Below are positions 9,298 through 19,217 of a stretch of DNA of 64,000 nucleotides, piece after piece. The notes beneath the pieces were generated by a model. That model was given only the letters and a program-made list of their open reading frames with translations. It ran no database searches and was not told the origin of the DNA. The translations under genes and the position numbers were made by a program. Every line of letters starts with the position of its first letter. The stretch's first letter is position 1. This stretch comes from an uncultured Clostridia bacterium (GTDB lineage: Bacteria; Bacillota; Clostridia; UBA1381), in the NCBI GenBank assembly GCA_947624485.1, contig CANQKM010000001.1:1-64000 (forward strand), given 5' to 3'.

Positions 9298-9638
9298 TTA
9301 TTATTACGGAAGCGGAGCAAAAGGAAGTTTCGGAAAAGATTACGGCGCTCCAAAACGAATTGGACAGCGACATGAGCAAAGCGGTCACTTCCGATATGTT
9401 TATGGCTTCCGTCCGCAAATATACGCGGGCGAGGAAATTAACGCCGAGAATGCTCAATGAGCTTATAGAGAAAATCGAAGTCCATCAGGCGGAAAAGATT
9501 GACGGCAAAACCGTACAGAAACATACAATTTACTACAACTGCATAGGAAATATCGAAATCCCCGACCTTGACAAGCTGCCGGATAATAACGTATCGCTTA
9601 ACACAAGGCAGGGCGTAGATGTTCACTATGCGGCATAG
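9298..9638 (+). pseudogene. C-terminal remnant of a large serine recombinase
   Basis: ITEAEQKEVSEKITALQNELDSDM...SVRKYTRARKLTPRMLNELIEKIEVHQAEKIDG...IYYNCIGNIEIPD; the catalytic domain is absent. Confidence 0.8.
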
Positions 9639-9653
9639 ACGGATTTATGCGAA

Positions 9654-9704
9654 TATAAAAAACGAGTGTTCCATTGGATTACTCAAATCCAATGTGAACA
9701 CTCG
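9654..9704 (-). terminator. Terminator downstream of tRNA (CAT)
   Basis: Minus strand: CGAGTGTTC-n-ATTGGAT-TTGAGTA-ATCCAAT-GGAACACTCG followed by TTTTTT. Confidence 0.85.
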
Positions 9705-9707
9705 GTA

Positions 9708-9784
9708 TGGTAGCGGTAAGTGGATTTGAACCACTGACACTGCGGGTATGAACCGCATGCTCTAGCCAACTGAGCTATACCGCC
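9708..9784 (-). tRNA. tRNA with CAT anticodon (elongator Met, or Ile2 if lysidine-modified)
   Basis: GGCGGTATAGCTCAGTTGGCTAGAGCATGCGGTTCATACCCGCAGTGTCAGTGGTTCAAATCCACTTACCGCTACCA; anticodon stem GCGG/CCGC. Confidence 0.95.
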
Positions 9785-9799
9785 ATAGCAACGTTACAT

Positions 9800-9828
9800 A
9801 TTATAAACGATAATTTTTTATTTGTCAA
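9800..9828 (-). promoter_or_regulatory. Consensus SigA promoter for tRNA
   Basis: TTGACA - 17 bp - TATAAT on minus strand. Confidence 0.85.
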
Positions 9829-10003
9829 GCACTTTTTCAAAAAATTGTTAATCATTGCCGTCATTGCATGTTCAAGCTGACGCAAAAAGCGCGTTTTGCA
9901 GCTTAAACGGTTATGGACACAGAGCAAAAATTGTGATAAAATATAATATAGCGGCGGTGAAAACCGCGCCGATATTAAATTGACATTGAAAAGAGGAATT
10001 ATC

Positions 10004-12241
10004 ATGAAGGATTTGAGGTTTAGAAGAGCTGCGGCGATTCTCGTATCTGCTGCGACGGTGTTTTCGTTTGCACTGCCCGCGATAGCGGACGGCGGCACGA
10101 AGGAAGTATCGCTTCATCTCGCGGCATATTACAATGACGCCAAAACGCTTTTGGGTGTCAAGGAAATACGGGGCAGCCTAAGCAAAGACGAGGTTGACGC
10201 GCTCGTTGATATTTACGAGCCGGAAAATGCCGACAAAGCCAAGGTGTTTGAATGGACGGATAACATTGAGCCGACAACGGAAAACAGCGGCAGAGAGGTT
10301 GACATATCCGACGAGCCGGAGGTCGTGATCCTTCACACCAACGATATGCACGGTGCGCTTGCAGGATCATCATCGGTTATAGGCTCGGACAGCGTGGCGG
10401 CGCTTAAAAAGCTTGACAACGCAATTCTTGCCGACGCCGGAGACGCTTCTCAGGGAGTTGCGCTCGCGTCACAGTCGAAGGGCGAGAGCGTAATAAAAAT
10501 CATGAACGCGGCGGGCTATGACGTTATGGCAGCCGGCAACCACGAGTTCGACTACGGTCTTGGCCATTTCAAAGAGCTTAGGGATATGGCAAACTTCCCA
10601 ATCATATCGGCGAATACATACAAGGGCGACGCGCTTTTGTGCGCCGACGGCGACAATAACGGCGCAAACGTTATTATTGATAAAAACGGCGTAAAAGTCG
10701 GTATATTCGCGCTCACCACGCAGAACACAAGAACATCGACAAAACCCGAAAACGTGGCGGGCGTTGAATTTAAAGACGAGATCGAAACCGCGAAGGAACA
10801 AGTAGCGGATTTGGAAAGTAAGAATGCGGACGTAATAATCGCGCTCACGCATATGGGCGACACGGACGAGGGCGAGTGTACGAGTTTAGAGCTTGCCGAG
10901 GCGCTCAAGGACACTGAGCTTGACGCGATCATCGACGGTCACACGCACCATGTGGTAAACAAAAAAGTCGGCAACATCACGATCGCGCAGACCGGCACGG
11001 GCAGCGTAAACGTCGGCAGAATGGCAATCAACATTGAAGAAAACGGCGAGGTTACAATAGATGAAACAATGCTCTCGCGCGCTTTCTTCAACAACATCAC
11101 TCCTGATGCGGAGGTTACAAAAACAATAACCGACGCAAGCTCTGAGCTCGACAAAACTCTTAAACAGAAAATCGGCGAAACGAAAACAACGCTCTGGGGC
11201 GGCTCTATAAGAGGCGTGATAACGGAGGGACGCGTAGGCGAAACCAACTTCGGAAGCCTCATCTGCGACGCGATGATAGAGGAAGCAAAAAATCTTGTGC
11301 CTGACAAGTACAAAGACGCGGAAGGCAATATAACGGCTCCGATAGTAGCTATTGAAAACGGCGGCGGCTACCGCGCGAGCATTCCGAACGGTCAAATCAC
11401 GCTCGGTCATATCATAGACGCGCTGCCGTTCGCGAACAATGTGCGCATTATGGAGATAACTCCGAAACAGCTCTACAGCGCCCTTGAGGGATATATTTCA
11501 AGCGAGAAGAACGGCACACCGATCGGCGTAACGGCGCAGGATGATGAAACGGGCTTCCTGACGGCAACATACGAGGGCAGCTTCCCGCAGATAGGCGGTA
11601 TGCGTATCTGCTACGATCCGAATAAGCCTGTCGGCGAAAAGATAGAAGTCATTTCTCTCATCGCCGGCAACACAGACTTGGATAAAAACGACGACACGAC
11701 AGAGCTGATCCTCGCGTCGCACGACTATATAATAGGCGCGGAGGACATGATCGCCGAGGGCAGCGGACTTACGGAAACAGTCACCGCATACATCAATTCC
11801 ATGACCGAAGGCGGTACAAAGCCGCTTGAATTCCCCGTAACGCTGGGAAGAATAATCACAACGGCTCATAACCCCGACAACTACACCTACACCGCGCATA
11901 TAACTCTCACAAATGCAAGCTCTCTTGCCGCGGACAGCGAGGTTCCGGTATACGTCGACGGAGAAGCGTATGATAAAGCGGCTGTCGTAAAAGACGAGGA
12001 AATCAAGATCCCGGGAAAGGACGAGAACGGAAACGAAATCGTCAAAGAAATGTTGAATGTCAGGACGCTCAATATAGAGCTTCCCGACGGTCCTCATGCG
12101 ATTAAGCTGTTCCCCGAGCAGGAGGAGGTATACGTAAACAACTACAGCGGAAACGGTATACTGTATACCTATAACGGACTGACGCTCAAATATCCCGAGC
12201 TTGAATACGACGCGGAAAAGATAGAGCAGCCGGCAGGCTGA
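10004..12241 (+). CDS. Secreted 5'-nucleotidase/UshA-family metallophosphatase
   Basis: Signal peptide; VVILHTNDMHGAL, ILADAGDASQG, AAGNHEFDYG, IDGHTHH, and NGGGYRASIPNGQITLGHIIDALPFANNV (5'-nucleotidase C-terminal domain). Confidence 0.93.
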   Translation: MKDLRFRRAAAILVSAATVFSFALPAIADGGTKEVSLHLAAYYNDAKTLLGVKEIRGSLSKDEVDALVDIYEPENADKAKVFEWTDNIEPTTENSGREVDISDEPEVVILHTNDMHGALAGSSSVIGSDSVAALKKLDNAILADAGDASQGVALASQSKGESVIKIMNAAGYDVMAAGNHEFDYGLGHFKELRDMANFPIISANTYKGDALLCADGDNNGANVIIDKNGVKVGIFALTTQNTRTSTKPENVAGVEFKDEIETAKEQVADLESKNADVIIALTHMGDTDEGECTSLELAEALKDTELDAIIDGHTHHVVNKKVGNITIAQTGTGSVNVGRMAINIEENGEVTIDETMLSRAFFNNITPDAEVTKTITDASSELDKTLKQKIGETKTTLWGGSIRGVITEGRVGETNFGSLICDAMIEEAKNLVPDKYKDAEGNITAPIVAIENGGGYRASIPNGQITLGHIIDALPFANNVRIMEITPKQLYSALEGYISSEKNGTPIGVTAQDDETGFLTATYEGSFPQIGGMRICYDPNKPVGEKIEVISLIAGNTDLDKNDDTTELILASHDYIIGAEDMIAEGSGLTETVTAYINSMTEGGTKPLEFPVTLGRIITTAHNPDNYTYTAHITLTNASSLAADSEVPVYVDGEAYDKAAVVKDEEIKIPGKDENGNEIVKEMLNVRTLNIELPDGPHAIKLFPEQEEVYVNNYSGNGILYTYNGLTLKYPELEYDAEKIEQPAG

Positions 12242-12258
12242 CGCATACAAAACAGATA

Positions 12259-12285
12259 AACGGACGGATTACCGTCCGTTTTTTT
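12259..12285 (+). terminator. Rho-independent terminator
   Basis: AACGGACGG-ATTA-CCGTCCGTT followed by a T-run. Confidence 0.9.
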
Positions 12286-12297
12286 GTGCGCGGATTT

Positions 12298-12363
12298 TGT
12301 CGTAACATTTTTTATATTCGACAACCGACTTTGACATTTTTCTCATATATGCAGGAGTATAAT
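12298..12363 (+). promoter_or_regulatory. spoIIG-type promoter with putative Spo0A boxes
   Basis: TGTCGTA (12298), TTCGACA (12317, reverse complement of the TGTCGAA 0A box), TTTGACA (12330); TTGACA - 21 bp - TATAAT. Confidence 0.6.
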
Positions 12364-12383
12364 ACATCATAGAGGTGGTCAAA

Positions 12384-13223
12384 ATGATTGTGTACGCCGA
12401 CGTGTTGTTTCTGATAAATTTCATATCGTCGTACATCATGCTCCGTCTCATTGAATGTATTATATTAAAACGGCGCGCAAAAACAGTTAGGATTATTATT
12501 GCCGCAGCGGTCGGCGGTATTGCTTCGGTGACGGTTTTCTGTGCGGACATACCGTATGCGCTGCTTCTGCCGATTAAGACATTATCCGCCGTAATAATGG
12601 TATTTACGGCATTTTTCAACCGCGGCGGACATATTCTGCATACTGTTTTGTGGCTTTTTGCGCTGTCGGGTATGACCGTGGCGGCGGCGATGCTGCTCGC
12701 GATGCTGCTCGGCAACGAGACGGGCGTTCTCGTAAAATGCGGAACGATATATTTTGACCTTCCGTCCGGCGTATTTTTACCGCTTTTTATACTGTCGTAC
12801 GCGGCTGTGGCGCTGTTTATGAAAATACTGCAAAACCGCCGCGCAAAAAGGCGGTATTCGGTGACAATATCATACGGCGGCAAAAAAATCACCGTTCCGG
12901 CATTATTCGACAGCGGCAACCTTCTCCGTGATCCGCTGTCGGGGAAGTGTGTGAGCGTACTCGAATGGGATAAAGCGAAAGAGCTTATCGGCGCGGACTA
13001 CGGGTTTGACACGCTTTTGGAGCATACGGGCGATGTGATTTTAAGAGCCGTGCCGTACCGCGGCATAAACGGCGCGGACGGCATAATATATGCTTTTACC
13101 GCCGACGAAATGGAAATACCCGAGGAAAGAAAGTCGGCTGAAAACACCCTTATAGGGCTGTACAACGGAAGGCTGTCGCCGGACGGGGAATATAACGCGC
13201 TTGTAAACTCGGCGCTATTGTGA
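12384..13223 (+). CDS. spoIIGA: Sigma-E processing peptidase SpoIIGA
   Basis: Membrane N-terminus, [16 protein letters not shown] aspartyl protease motif, followed by sigE and sigG. Confidence 0.93.
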   Translation: MIVYADVLFLINFISSYIMLRLIECIILKRRAKTVRIIIAAAVGGIASVTVFCADIPYALLLPIKTLSAVIMVFTAFFNRGGHILHTVLWLFALSGMTVAAAMLLAMLLGNETGVLVKCGTIYFDLPSGVFLPLFILSYAAVALFMKILQNRRAKRRYSVTISYGGKKITVPALFDSGNLLRDPLSGKCVSVLEWDKAKELIGADYGFDTLLEHTGDVILRAVPYRGINGADGIIYAFTADEMEIPEERKSAENTLIGLYNGRLSPDGEYNALVNSALL

Positions 13224-13237
13224 AGGGAGCGAAAAAC

Positions 13238-13951
13238 ATGGAACTGCTGAATACGCTGAAAAGGACATTTATGTTTATAGGGACGAACCCCTTAAAATGC
13301 GATGAGGTATACTATATCGGCGGCAGCGACACACTTCCCGCTCCGCTATCAAAGGAGGAAGAGGCGCGTCTTATCGCAATGCTTGCCGAGGGCGACATGT
13401 CGGTAAAAACGACGCTGATCGAGCATAATCTGCGTCTTGTGGTATATATCGCGCGTAAATTCGAGAATACGGGCATATACGTAGAGGATTTAATCTCGAT
13501 AGGCACAATAGGTCTTATAAAGGCGATAAACACATTTAAGCCCGACAAAAATATAAAGCTCGCGACGTACGCGTCAAGGTGCATTGAAAACGAGATACTT
13601 ATGTATTTAAGGAAAAATTCAAATATGCGCAGTGAAATCTCGATAGACGAGCCGCTTAACGTTGACTGGGACGGCAATGAGCTTCTGCTGTCGGACATAC
13701 TCGGAACGGACAACGACGTTATATGCAAAAACATAGAGGACGAGGTTGACAAGGCATTGCTCGCCGACGCGCTGTCAAAGCTCACGAGCCGCGAACAGCA
13801 GATCATGAAAATGCGCTTCGGTCTGGGCAGGGAAAAGGAGAAAACACAGAAGGAGGTCGCCGACATACTCGGCATATCGCAGTCGTACATTTCACGGCTT
13901 GAAAAAAGGATAATCGGAAGGCTGAAAAAGGAAATAGTAAAAATGTCATAA
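13238..13951 (+). CDS. sigE: RNA polymerase sporulation sigma factor SigE
   Basis: [67 protein letters not shown]; downstream of spoIIGA. Confidence 0.96.
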   Translation: MELLNTLKRTFMFIGTNPLKCDEVYYIGGSDTLPAPLSKEEEARLIAMLAEGDMSVKTTLIEHNLRLVVYIARKFENTGIYVEDLISIGTIGLIKAINTFKPDKNIKLATYASRCIENEILMYLRKNSNMRSEISIDEPLNVDWDGNELLLSDILGTDNDVICKNIEDEVDKALLADALSKLTSREQQIMKMRFGLGREKEKTQKEVADILGISQSYISRLEKRIIGRLKKEIVKMS

Positions 13952-14017
13952 TACATATCCGCGTCATATTCTTATACATACCGCGCACCGCGCGGGAATA
14001 ACAAGGAGGTAAGGGAT

Positions 14018-14788
14018 ATGACGAACAAGGTGGAAATCTGCGGAGTAAACACATCTAAGCTTCCGGTACTGTCAAGAGAAGAAAAGAACGCGTTGTTCAT
14101 AAAAATAAAGCAGGGGGATAAAGAAGCGCGCGAGACGTTTGTAAAAGGAAATCTGCGTCTTGTGCTGAGCGTAATACAGCGGTTTAAAAGCAGGGGAGAG
14201 AACCCCGACGATCTGTTTCAGGTCGGATGTATAGGACTGATAAAAGCGATCGACAACTTCGACCTGTCGCAGAACGTGCAGTTTTCAACATACGCCGTGC
14301 CTATGATAATCGGCGAAATACGCCGTTACCTTCGTGACAACAACGCCATACGCGTGAGCCGCTCACTTAAGGATATAGCGTACAAGGCTATGCACGTAAG
14401 AGAAAAGCTCATAAACGCGAACTCAAAAGAGCCGACCATATCGGAAATCGCAAATGAGCTTAACCTCCCTAAAGAAGACGTCGCGCTCGCGCTTGACGCG
14501 ATAGCCGAGCCGGTGTCGCTGTTCGAGCCTGTGTACCATGACGGCGGCGAGGCGATATACGTAATGGATCAGGTAAAAGATTCAAAAAACGTGGATGAAA
14601 ACTGGCTTCGCAGCATAGCATTAAGTGAGGCGATGAAGCATCTCGGAGCGAGGGAAAAACACATACTTGACCTTCGGTTTTTCAAAAGCAGGACACAGAT
14701 GGAGGTGGCGAAGGAAATAGGAATATCACAGGCGCAGGTGTCGCGTCTCGAAAAAAACGCGCTGAAGCAGCTTCGGAAATATATATAG
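14018..14788 (+). CDS. sigG: RNA polymerase sporulation sigma factor SigG
   Basis: NKVEICGVNTSKLPVL N-terminus, FVKGNLRLVLSVIQRFKSRGENPDDLFQVGCIGLIKAIDNFD. Confidence 0.96.
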   Translation: MTNKVEICGVNTSKLPVLSREEKNALFIKIKQGDKEARETFVKGNLRLVLSVIQRFKSRGENPDDLFQVGCIGLIKAIDNFDLSQNVQFSTYAVPMIIGEIRRYLRDNNAIRVSRSLKDIAYKAMHVREKLINANSKEPTISEIANELNLPKEDVALALDAIAEPVSLFEPVYHDGGEAIYVMDQVKDSKNVDENWLRSIALSEAMKHLGAREKHILDLRFFKSRTQMEVAKEIGISQAQVSRLEKNALKQLRKYI

Positions 14789-14820
14789 CAAAAAATATGT
14801 CAAAAAAATCAATGTCGCTC

Positions 14821-14849
14821 TTGCAATTCGGTAAAATTTCGTGTATAAT
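14821..14849 (+). promoter_or_regulatory. SigA-type promoter for CdaR-like regulator
   Basis: TTGCAA - 17 bp - TATAAT. Confidence 0.6.
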
Positions 14850-14895
14850 AAACATATATATATGCGTAACAAATGCGAAAAATGGAGGAATGACA

Positions 14896-15981
14896 ATGAT
14901 TAGCAAGGCGTTTCAGGATATAGTAAGCCAGATGTCCGAGGTGTTCCCGAAGAAATTCGGCATAGCCGATTCTCACGGTCTTGTACTTGCGTCAAACGGC
15001 TCCGAGCCTTCGGGCGAGACGGTGGACGATTTGGTAACCGTTGCGGCAAACAGCGAGAAACTGCTCTTTAAGGACGGATATACGGTACGCACGGTGTCGA
15101 ATAAGCCGTACACCGAGTACATGGTATACGTTGAGGGTACCGATGAAGTGTCAAAATACTGCTGCAATTCGCTTGTTGTTGCAGCCAATAACGTGCGCCA
15201 TTACTACGACGAAAAATACGATAAAAACAATTTCATGCAGAACATTATATTCGATAACATTCTTCCGTTCGATTTACATCAGAAAGCGCGTGAGCTGCAT
15301 GTTGAAATAGACGTGCCGCGCGCGGCATACTATATAAAGGTGCTTGACGAGGGTGAAAACGGTATTTACGACGTTCTCCGCAACATGTTCCCCGACAAGG
15401 AAAGGGATTTTGTCATAAACATCGATGCGGAAAATCTCGTGCTTATAAAAGAGCTTCACGACGGCGAGGACTCCGGCAAACTCGAAGAAACGGCGCAGGC
15501 GATCGTCGATACCGTGAATGCCGAAACGATGCACACGGTATGCGTCGGCGTAAGCACAATAGCGAACAATATCGACCGCATAAACGGCGCGTACAAGGAA
15601 GCGCAGATTGCGATTGAGGTCGGTAAGGTGTTCGACGATGAAAAGTATATATTAAATTACGACAGCCTCGGCATAGGAAGGCTTATATACCAGCTTCCCA
15701 TTAAGCTGTGCGAGCTTTTCCTCAAAGAGGTGTTCAAGAAGGGCGACATTTCGACGCTCGACGACGAGACGATTCTCACCATTAACAAATTCTTTGAGAA
15801 CGACCTCAACGTCAGCGAAACATCGAGACAGCTCTTTGTACACAGAAACACGCTTGTATACAGACTTGAGAAGATATATAAGCTTACGGGCCTCGATCTC
15901 CGCAAGTTTGACCAGGCGATAGTATTTAAGGTAGCCATGATGGTTTACAAATATCTCGAATCAAATTCGATGAAAATATAA
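14896..15981 (+). CDS. CdaR-family (sugar diacid recognition / PucR C-terminal HTH) transcriptional regulator
   Basis: MISKAFQDIVSQMSEVFPKKFGIADSHG N-terminus; C-terminal FFENDLNVSETSRQLFVHRNTLVYRLEKIYKLTGLDLRKFD. Confidence 0.9.
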   Translation: MISKAFQDIVSQMSEVFPKKFGIADSHGLVLASNGSEPSGETVDDLVTVAANSEKLLFKDGYTVRTVSNKPYTEYMVYVEGTDEVSKYCCNSLVVAANNVRHYYDEKYDKNNFMQNIIFDNILPFDLHQKARELHVEIDVPRAAYYIKVLDEGENGIYDVLRNMFPDKERDFVINIDAENLVLIKELHDGEDSGKLEETAQAIVDTVNAETMHTVCVGVSTIANNIDRINGAYKEAQIAIEVGKVFDDEKYILNYDSLGIGRLIYQLPIKLCELFLKEVFKKGDISTLDDETILTINKFFENDLNVSETSRQLFVHRNTLVYRLEKIYKLTGLDLRKFDQAIVFKVAMMVYKYLESNSMKI

Positions 15982-15995
15982 ATGCGAATAGCGTT

Positions 15996-16041
15996 GGCTG
16001 CCGCGCAAGCTTTGTAGTGAAGGCGCGGCAGCCGTTTTTTT
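15996..16041 (+). terminator. Rho-independent terminator
   Basis: GGCTGCCGCGC ... GCGCGGCAGCC then GTTTTTTT. Confidence 0.85.
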
Positions 16042-16053
16042 AGGGAGAAGATT

Positions 16054-17253
16054 ATGGAGACAAAAGGAAAGATTGCGGCTGCGGTTGCCGTAACGGCGGC
16101 GGTAACGTGTGCCGTAACGGCTTTTGCGTGCGTGCGTTTCGTATATCCGGCTATGATTTCGGCGTACGGAGCGAGCAGCAAGCTCGGACTTGTAAAAGCC
16201 GTGCTTGACGGCACATATCTTTACGACTACGATAAAAATGAGGCGGACGAATATTCGGCTATGGCATATGTGGCGTCGCTTAACGAACCGTACACGGCGT
16301 ATTATCCCGCCGACCTGTTCCGCTCATACAACGACGCGATAGATGAGGAATACACCGGCATAGGTGTGATCGTAACGGTAAATGACAGTGATGAAATAGA
16401 AGTAATATCGGCATACGAGGACGGACCGGCGTATAACGCGGGCATACTTCCGGGCGATATTATAACCGCCGTGGACGGGAAAGAGTACACGGGCGGTTCT
16501 CTTGACGAAGCCGTTGAGCATATACGCGGCGGCGAGGCGGGTACATCGGTTGAGCTTAAAATAAAAAGAAAAGACGCCGGGGAGCTTAATGTAACCGTCG
16601 AGCGCGGCAGCATATCCCAGCAATCGGTCAAGTCCGAGCTTATAGAGGACGGCGTTGGATATATAAGAGTCAGCGGCTTCAATATGGCGTCCGGCAGCGA
16701 CGAAAAAAGCACTTCCGACGAGTTTAAGGAAGCTGTGGAAGGTCTTAAAGCAGTGGGCGCGGAGCGTATTGTGCTTGACCTGAGGGACAATCCGGGCGGC
16801 GTACTCGACGAGGCTTGCGAAATGGCTGACTATCTTCTGCCGGAGGGTATTATAACGTACACCGAGGACAAAAGCGGCAAGAGAACCGATTACACATCCG
16901 ACGCCGAAAACGAACCCATACCCATGACAATTCTGATAAACGGCAGCAGCGCGAGCGCGTCGGAAGTGTTCACGGGCGCGCTTAAGGATTACGGCAGAGC
17001 CGAGGTAATCGGTGAAACAAGCTACGGCAAGGGTATAGTACAGAACGTTTACAGCTTTACGGACGGTTCGGGCATATCGGTCACGTCCGCCAAGTATTAC
17101 ACGCCGAACGGCGTATGTATACACGAAATGGGCATAGAACCCGACATAAGCGTCACGCTTCCCGAAAAATACAGGAACGCGTACGTGTCAACGATTGATC
17201 GAAGCGAGGATACACAGCTTCAAAAAGCGGTGGAAAGGGTAAAGGAACGGTAG
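16054..17253 (+). CDS. S41 family C-terminal processing peptidase (PDZ-containing)
   Basis: EYTGIGVIVTVND PDZ region, LDLRDNPGGVLDEA, ILINGSSASASEVFTGALKDYGRAEVIGETSYGKGIVQ. Confidence 0.94.
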   Translation: METKGKIAAAVAVTAAVTCAVTAFACVRFVYPAMISAYGASSKLGLVKAVLDGTYLYDYDKNEADEYSAMAYVASLNEPYTAYYPADLFRSYNDAIDEEYTGIGVIVTVNDSDEIEVISAYEDGPAYNAGILPGDIITAVDGKEYTGGSLDEAVEHIRGGEAGTSVELKIKRKDAGELNVTVERGSISQQSVKSELIEDGVGYIRVSGFNMASGSDEKSTSDEFKEAVEGLKAVGAERIVLDLRDNPGGVLDEACEMADYLLPEGIITYTEDKSGKRTDYTSDAENEPIPMTILINGSSASASEVFTGALKDYGRAEVIGETSYGKGIVQNVYSFTDGSGISVTSAKYYTPNGVCIHEMGIEPDISVTLPEKYRNAYVSTIDRSEDTQLQKAVERVKER

Positions 17254-17275
17254 AGAAATTTCCGGAGGGGTTTTG

Positions 17276-19207
17276 ATGATAAAGCTAAAGAAATGGCAGT
17301 ATGTGCTGTTCGGCACAATTATGGCTCTCGCGATGTGGACGCTTGTGGGAGTCGGTACCAATCTTTTTACGACGGACGGTGTGTTTGAGGTATTTGCCTA
17401 TATCTCGTCGTATATTCTTGTGCTGTGCTTTTGGGGACTTGCGGTATTTGAATTTGATATATCCGAAAGAATGAAAAAGGTTATCGGCATAACGCTGTTC
17501 GCGCTTACGCCCTTTTTCTGTATGCAAATAGCGATGATGCTCGCGGGCAAGCCGGAGTATTCGTTTTTAATATTCTTTATAAACATGATGTTTTACGCGT
17601 CGTTTATGGCGATAATACTCGCCGCGACGAGAAGCTTCCGCGCAAGCGCGATTGCTGCGGTAGGAGCGTCGTACCTGTTTAACCTCGCGTGCTTTGTGAT
17701 AAACATACTGCGCGGCACGCCGCTGATCCCCGGCGACATACTCGCCATAGGCACGGCGGCACAGGTGGCGCAGCATTACACGTTTGAAATGCGTTATCCG
17801 ATAATCGCCGCCACAGTCACGGCGGCGACGGTTGTCGCGCTTTTGGTAAAATTCCCTTATAAGCCGAGGTTCAGGTTTAAGAATATCATTCTGCCGGTAA
17901 GCGGCGTACTGTTCGCGGCAATATTTGCCGCTGCGATAACGGTTCAGGATTATTCCGATATAGATATGGACTTTTTCGACCAGTACCACGCGAACAACAC
18001 TCACGGCACGGCATACAGCTTTTACATAAACGCGCGCCGAATGGTTCTTGAAAGACCGGACGGTTACGACGGCGCAAAAGCCGAAGCGCTTCTAAAGGAG
18101 AACGGCGCGCCGTTCCCCGCCGACGCGGACAAGCCCAATATAATAGTAATAATGAACGAAAGCTTTTCCGATTTGAAATCGGTAGGTGACTTTAAGACGA
18201 GCGAGGACTACATGCCCTTTACAAGAGAAATTTCCAACAACGCGATAAAGGGCGAGCTTTTGGTGTCACCGTTCGGCGGCTATACGTGCAATACAGAGTT
18301 TGAATTTTTGACCGGACTTTCAATGGGACTTTTGCCCGCGGGTTCGACGCCGTATCTTCAGTACATATCAAAGCCTTTTCCGAGCGCGCTGCCGGAGTAC
18401 CTTTCGGAAAACGGGTATAAATCCGTCGCGCTGCACCCGTATTACGCGCGCTGCTGGAACAGGGAAACGGTGTACCGCAATCTAGGATTTGACGAGTTTA
18501 TAAGCATAGAGAATATGAGCGAGCTCGTGCCGGAGGACGAATGGGAGTACGTGAGATATTATTTGAGCGACCGTACCTCATACCGAACGATAGAGAAGTA
18601 TCTCGAAAACAAGGAAAAGGGCAAGCCGCTGTTCCTGTTTAACGTTACGATGCAGAACCACGGCGGCTACACGTATGAAGGCGACGAGTTCCCGACCGTT
18701 ACCATAACCGATATGCAGGGCAGCTACAGTGAAGCCGAGCAGTATCTGTCGCTTATAAAAGAGAGCGACAGCGCGTTCGAGGAGCTTATAATGAATTTGA
18801 AAAATTACGGCGAGAAAACAATCGTCGTAATTTTCGGCGACCATCAGCCGGCGGTTGAGCAGGCGTTTTACGAGGAGCTTTACGGCAATTCTCTGCTGAA
18901 CCTGTCGGCGGAGGATTTGCAAAAGCGCTATACCGTTCCGTTTGTAATATGGGCGAACTACGATATAAAAGAGGAAACGGGCATAAAGACAAGCCCCAAC
19001 TATCTCTCCGACCTCGTGCTTGACACGGCGGGACTTCCGAAAAACGCCGTCGGCAGCTTTACCTCGCGTCTTAAAGCGGAAATACCGCAGATTAACGTAA
19101 TGGGACACTACGACGCGGGCGGTGTGTGGCATGAAAACGACGTGAATGAGTCCGACAGCCTGCGCGATTACAACTATATCGAATACTACCAGCTTACAAA
19201 TAAATAA
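17276..19207 (+). CDS. LTA synthase family sulfatase-fold membrane protein
   Basis: N-terminal transmembrane segments; PNIIVIMNESFSDL, FGGYTCNTEFEFLTGLS, FGDHQPAVEQAF. Confidence 0.9.
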   Translation: MIKLKKWQYVLFGTIMALAMWTLVGVGTNLFTTDGVFEVFAYISSYILVLCFWGLAVFEFDISERMKKVIGITLFALTPFFCMQIAMMLAGKPEYSFLIFFINMMFYASFMAIILAATRSFRASAIAAVGASYLFNLACFVINILRGTPLIPGDILAIGTAAQVAQHYTFEMRYPIIAATVTAATVVALLVKFPYKPRFRFKNIILPVSGVLFAAIFAAAITVQDYSDIDMDFFDQYHANNTHGTAYSFYINARRMVLERPDGYDGAKAEALLKENGAPFPADADKPNIIVIMNESFSDLKSVGDFKTSEDYMPFTREISNNAIKGELLVSPFGGYTCNTEFEFLTGLSMGLLPAGSTPYLQYISKPFPSALPEYLSENGYKSVALHPYYARCWNRETVYRNLGFDEFISIENMSELVPEDEWEYVRYYLSDRTSYRTIEKYLENKEKGKPLFLFNVTMQNHGGYTYEGDEFPTVTITDMQGSYSEAEQYLSLIKESDSAFEELIMNLKNYGEKTIVVIFGDHQPAVEQAFYEELYGNSLLNLSAEDLQKRYTVPFVIWANYDIKEETGIKTSPNYLSDLVLDTAGLPKNAVGSFTSRLKAEIPQINVMGHYDAGGVWHENDVNESDSLRDYNYIEYYQLTNK

Positions 19208-19217
19208 GGGGTAAATT

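Noticed and set aside
11498-12250. 250-aa minus-strand ORF opposite the nucleotidase
   Set aside because: Shadow ORF in the high-GC third-position background.
16324-17124. 266-aa minus-strand ORF opposite the S41 peptidase
   Set aside because: Shadow ORF; the plus-strand protein is a clear family member.
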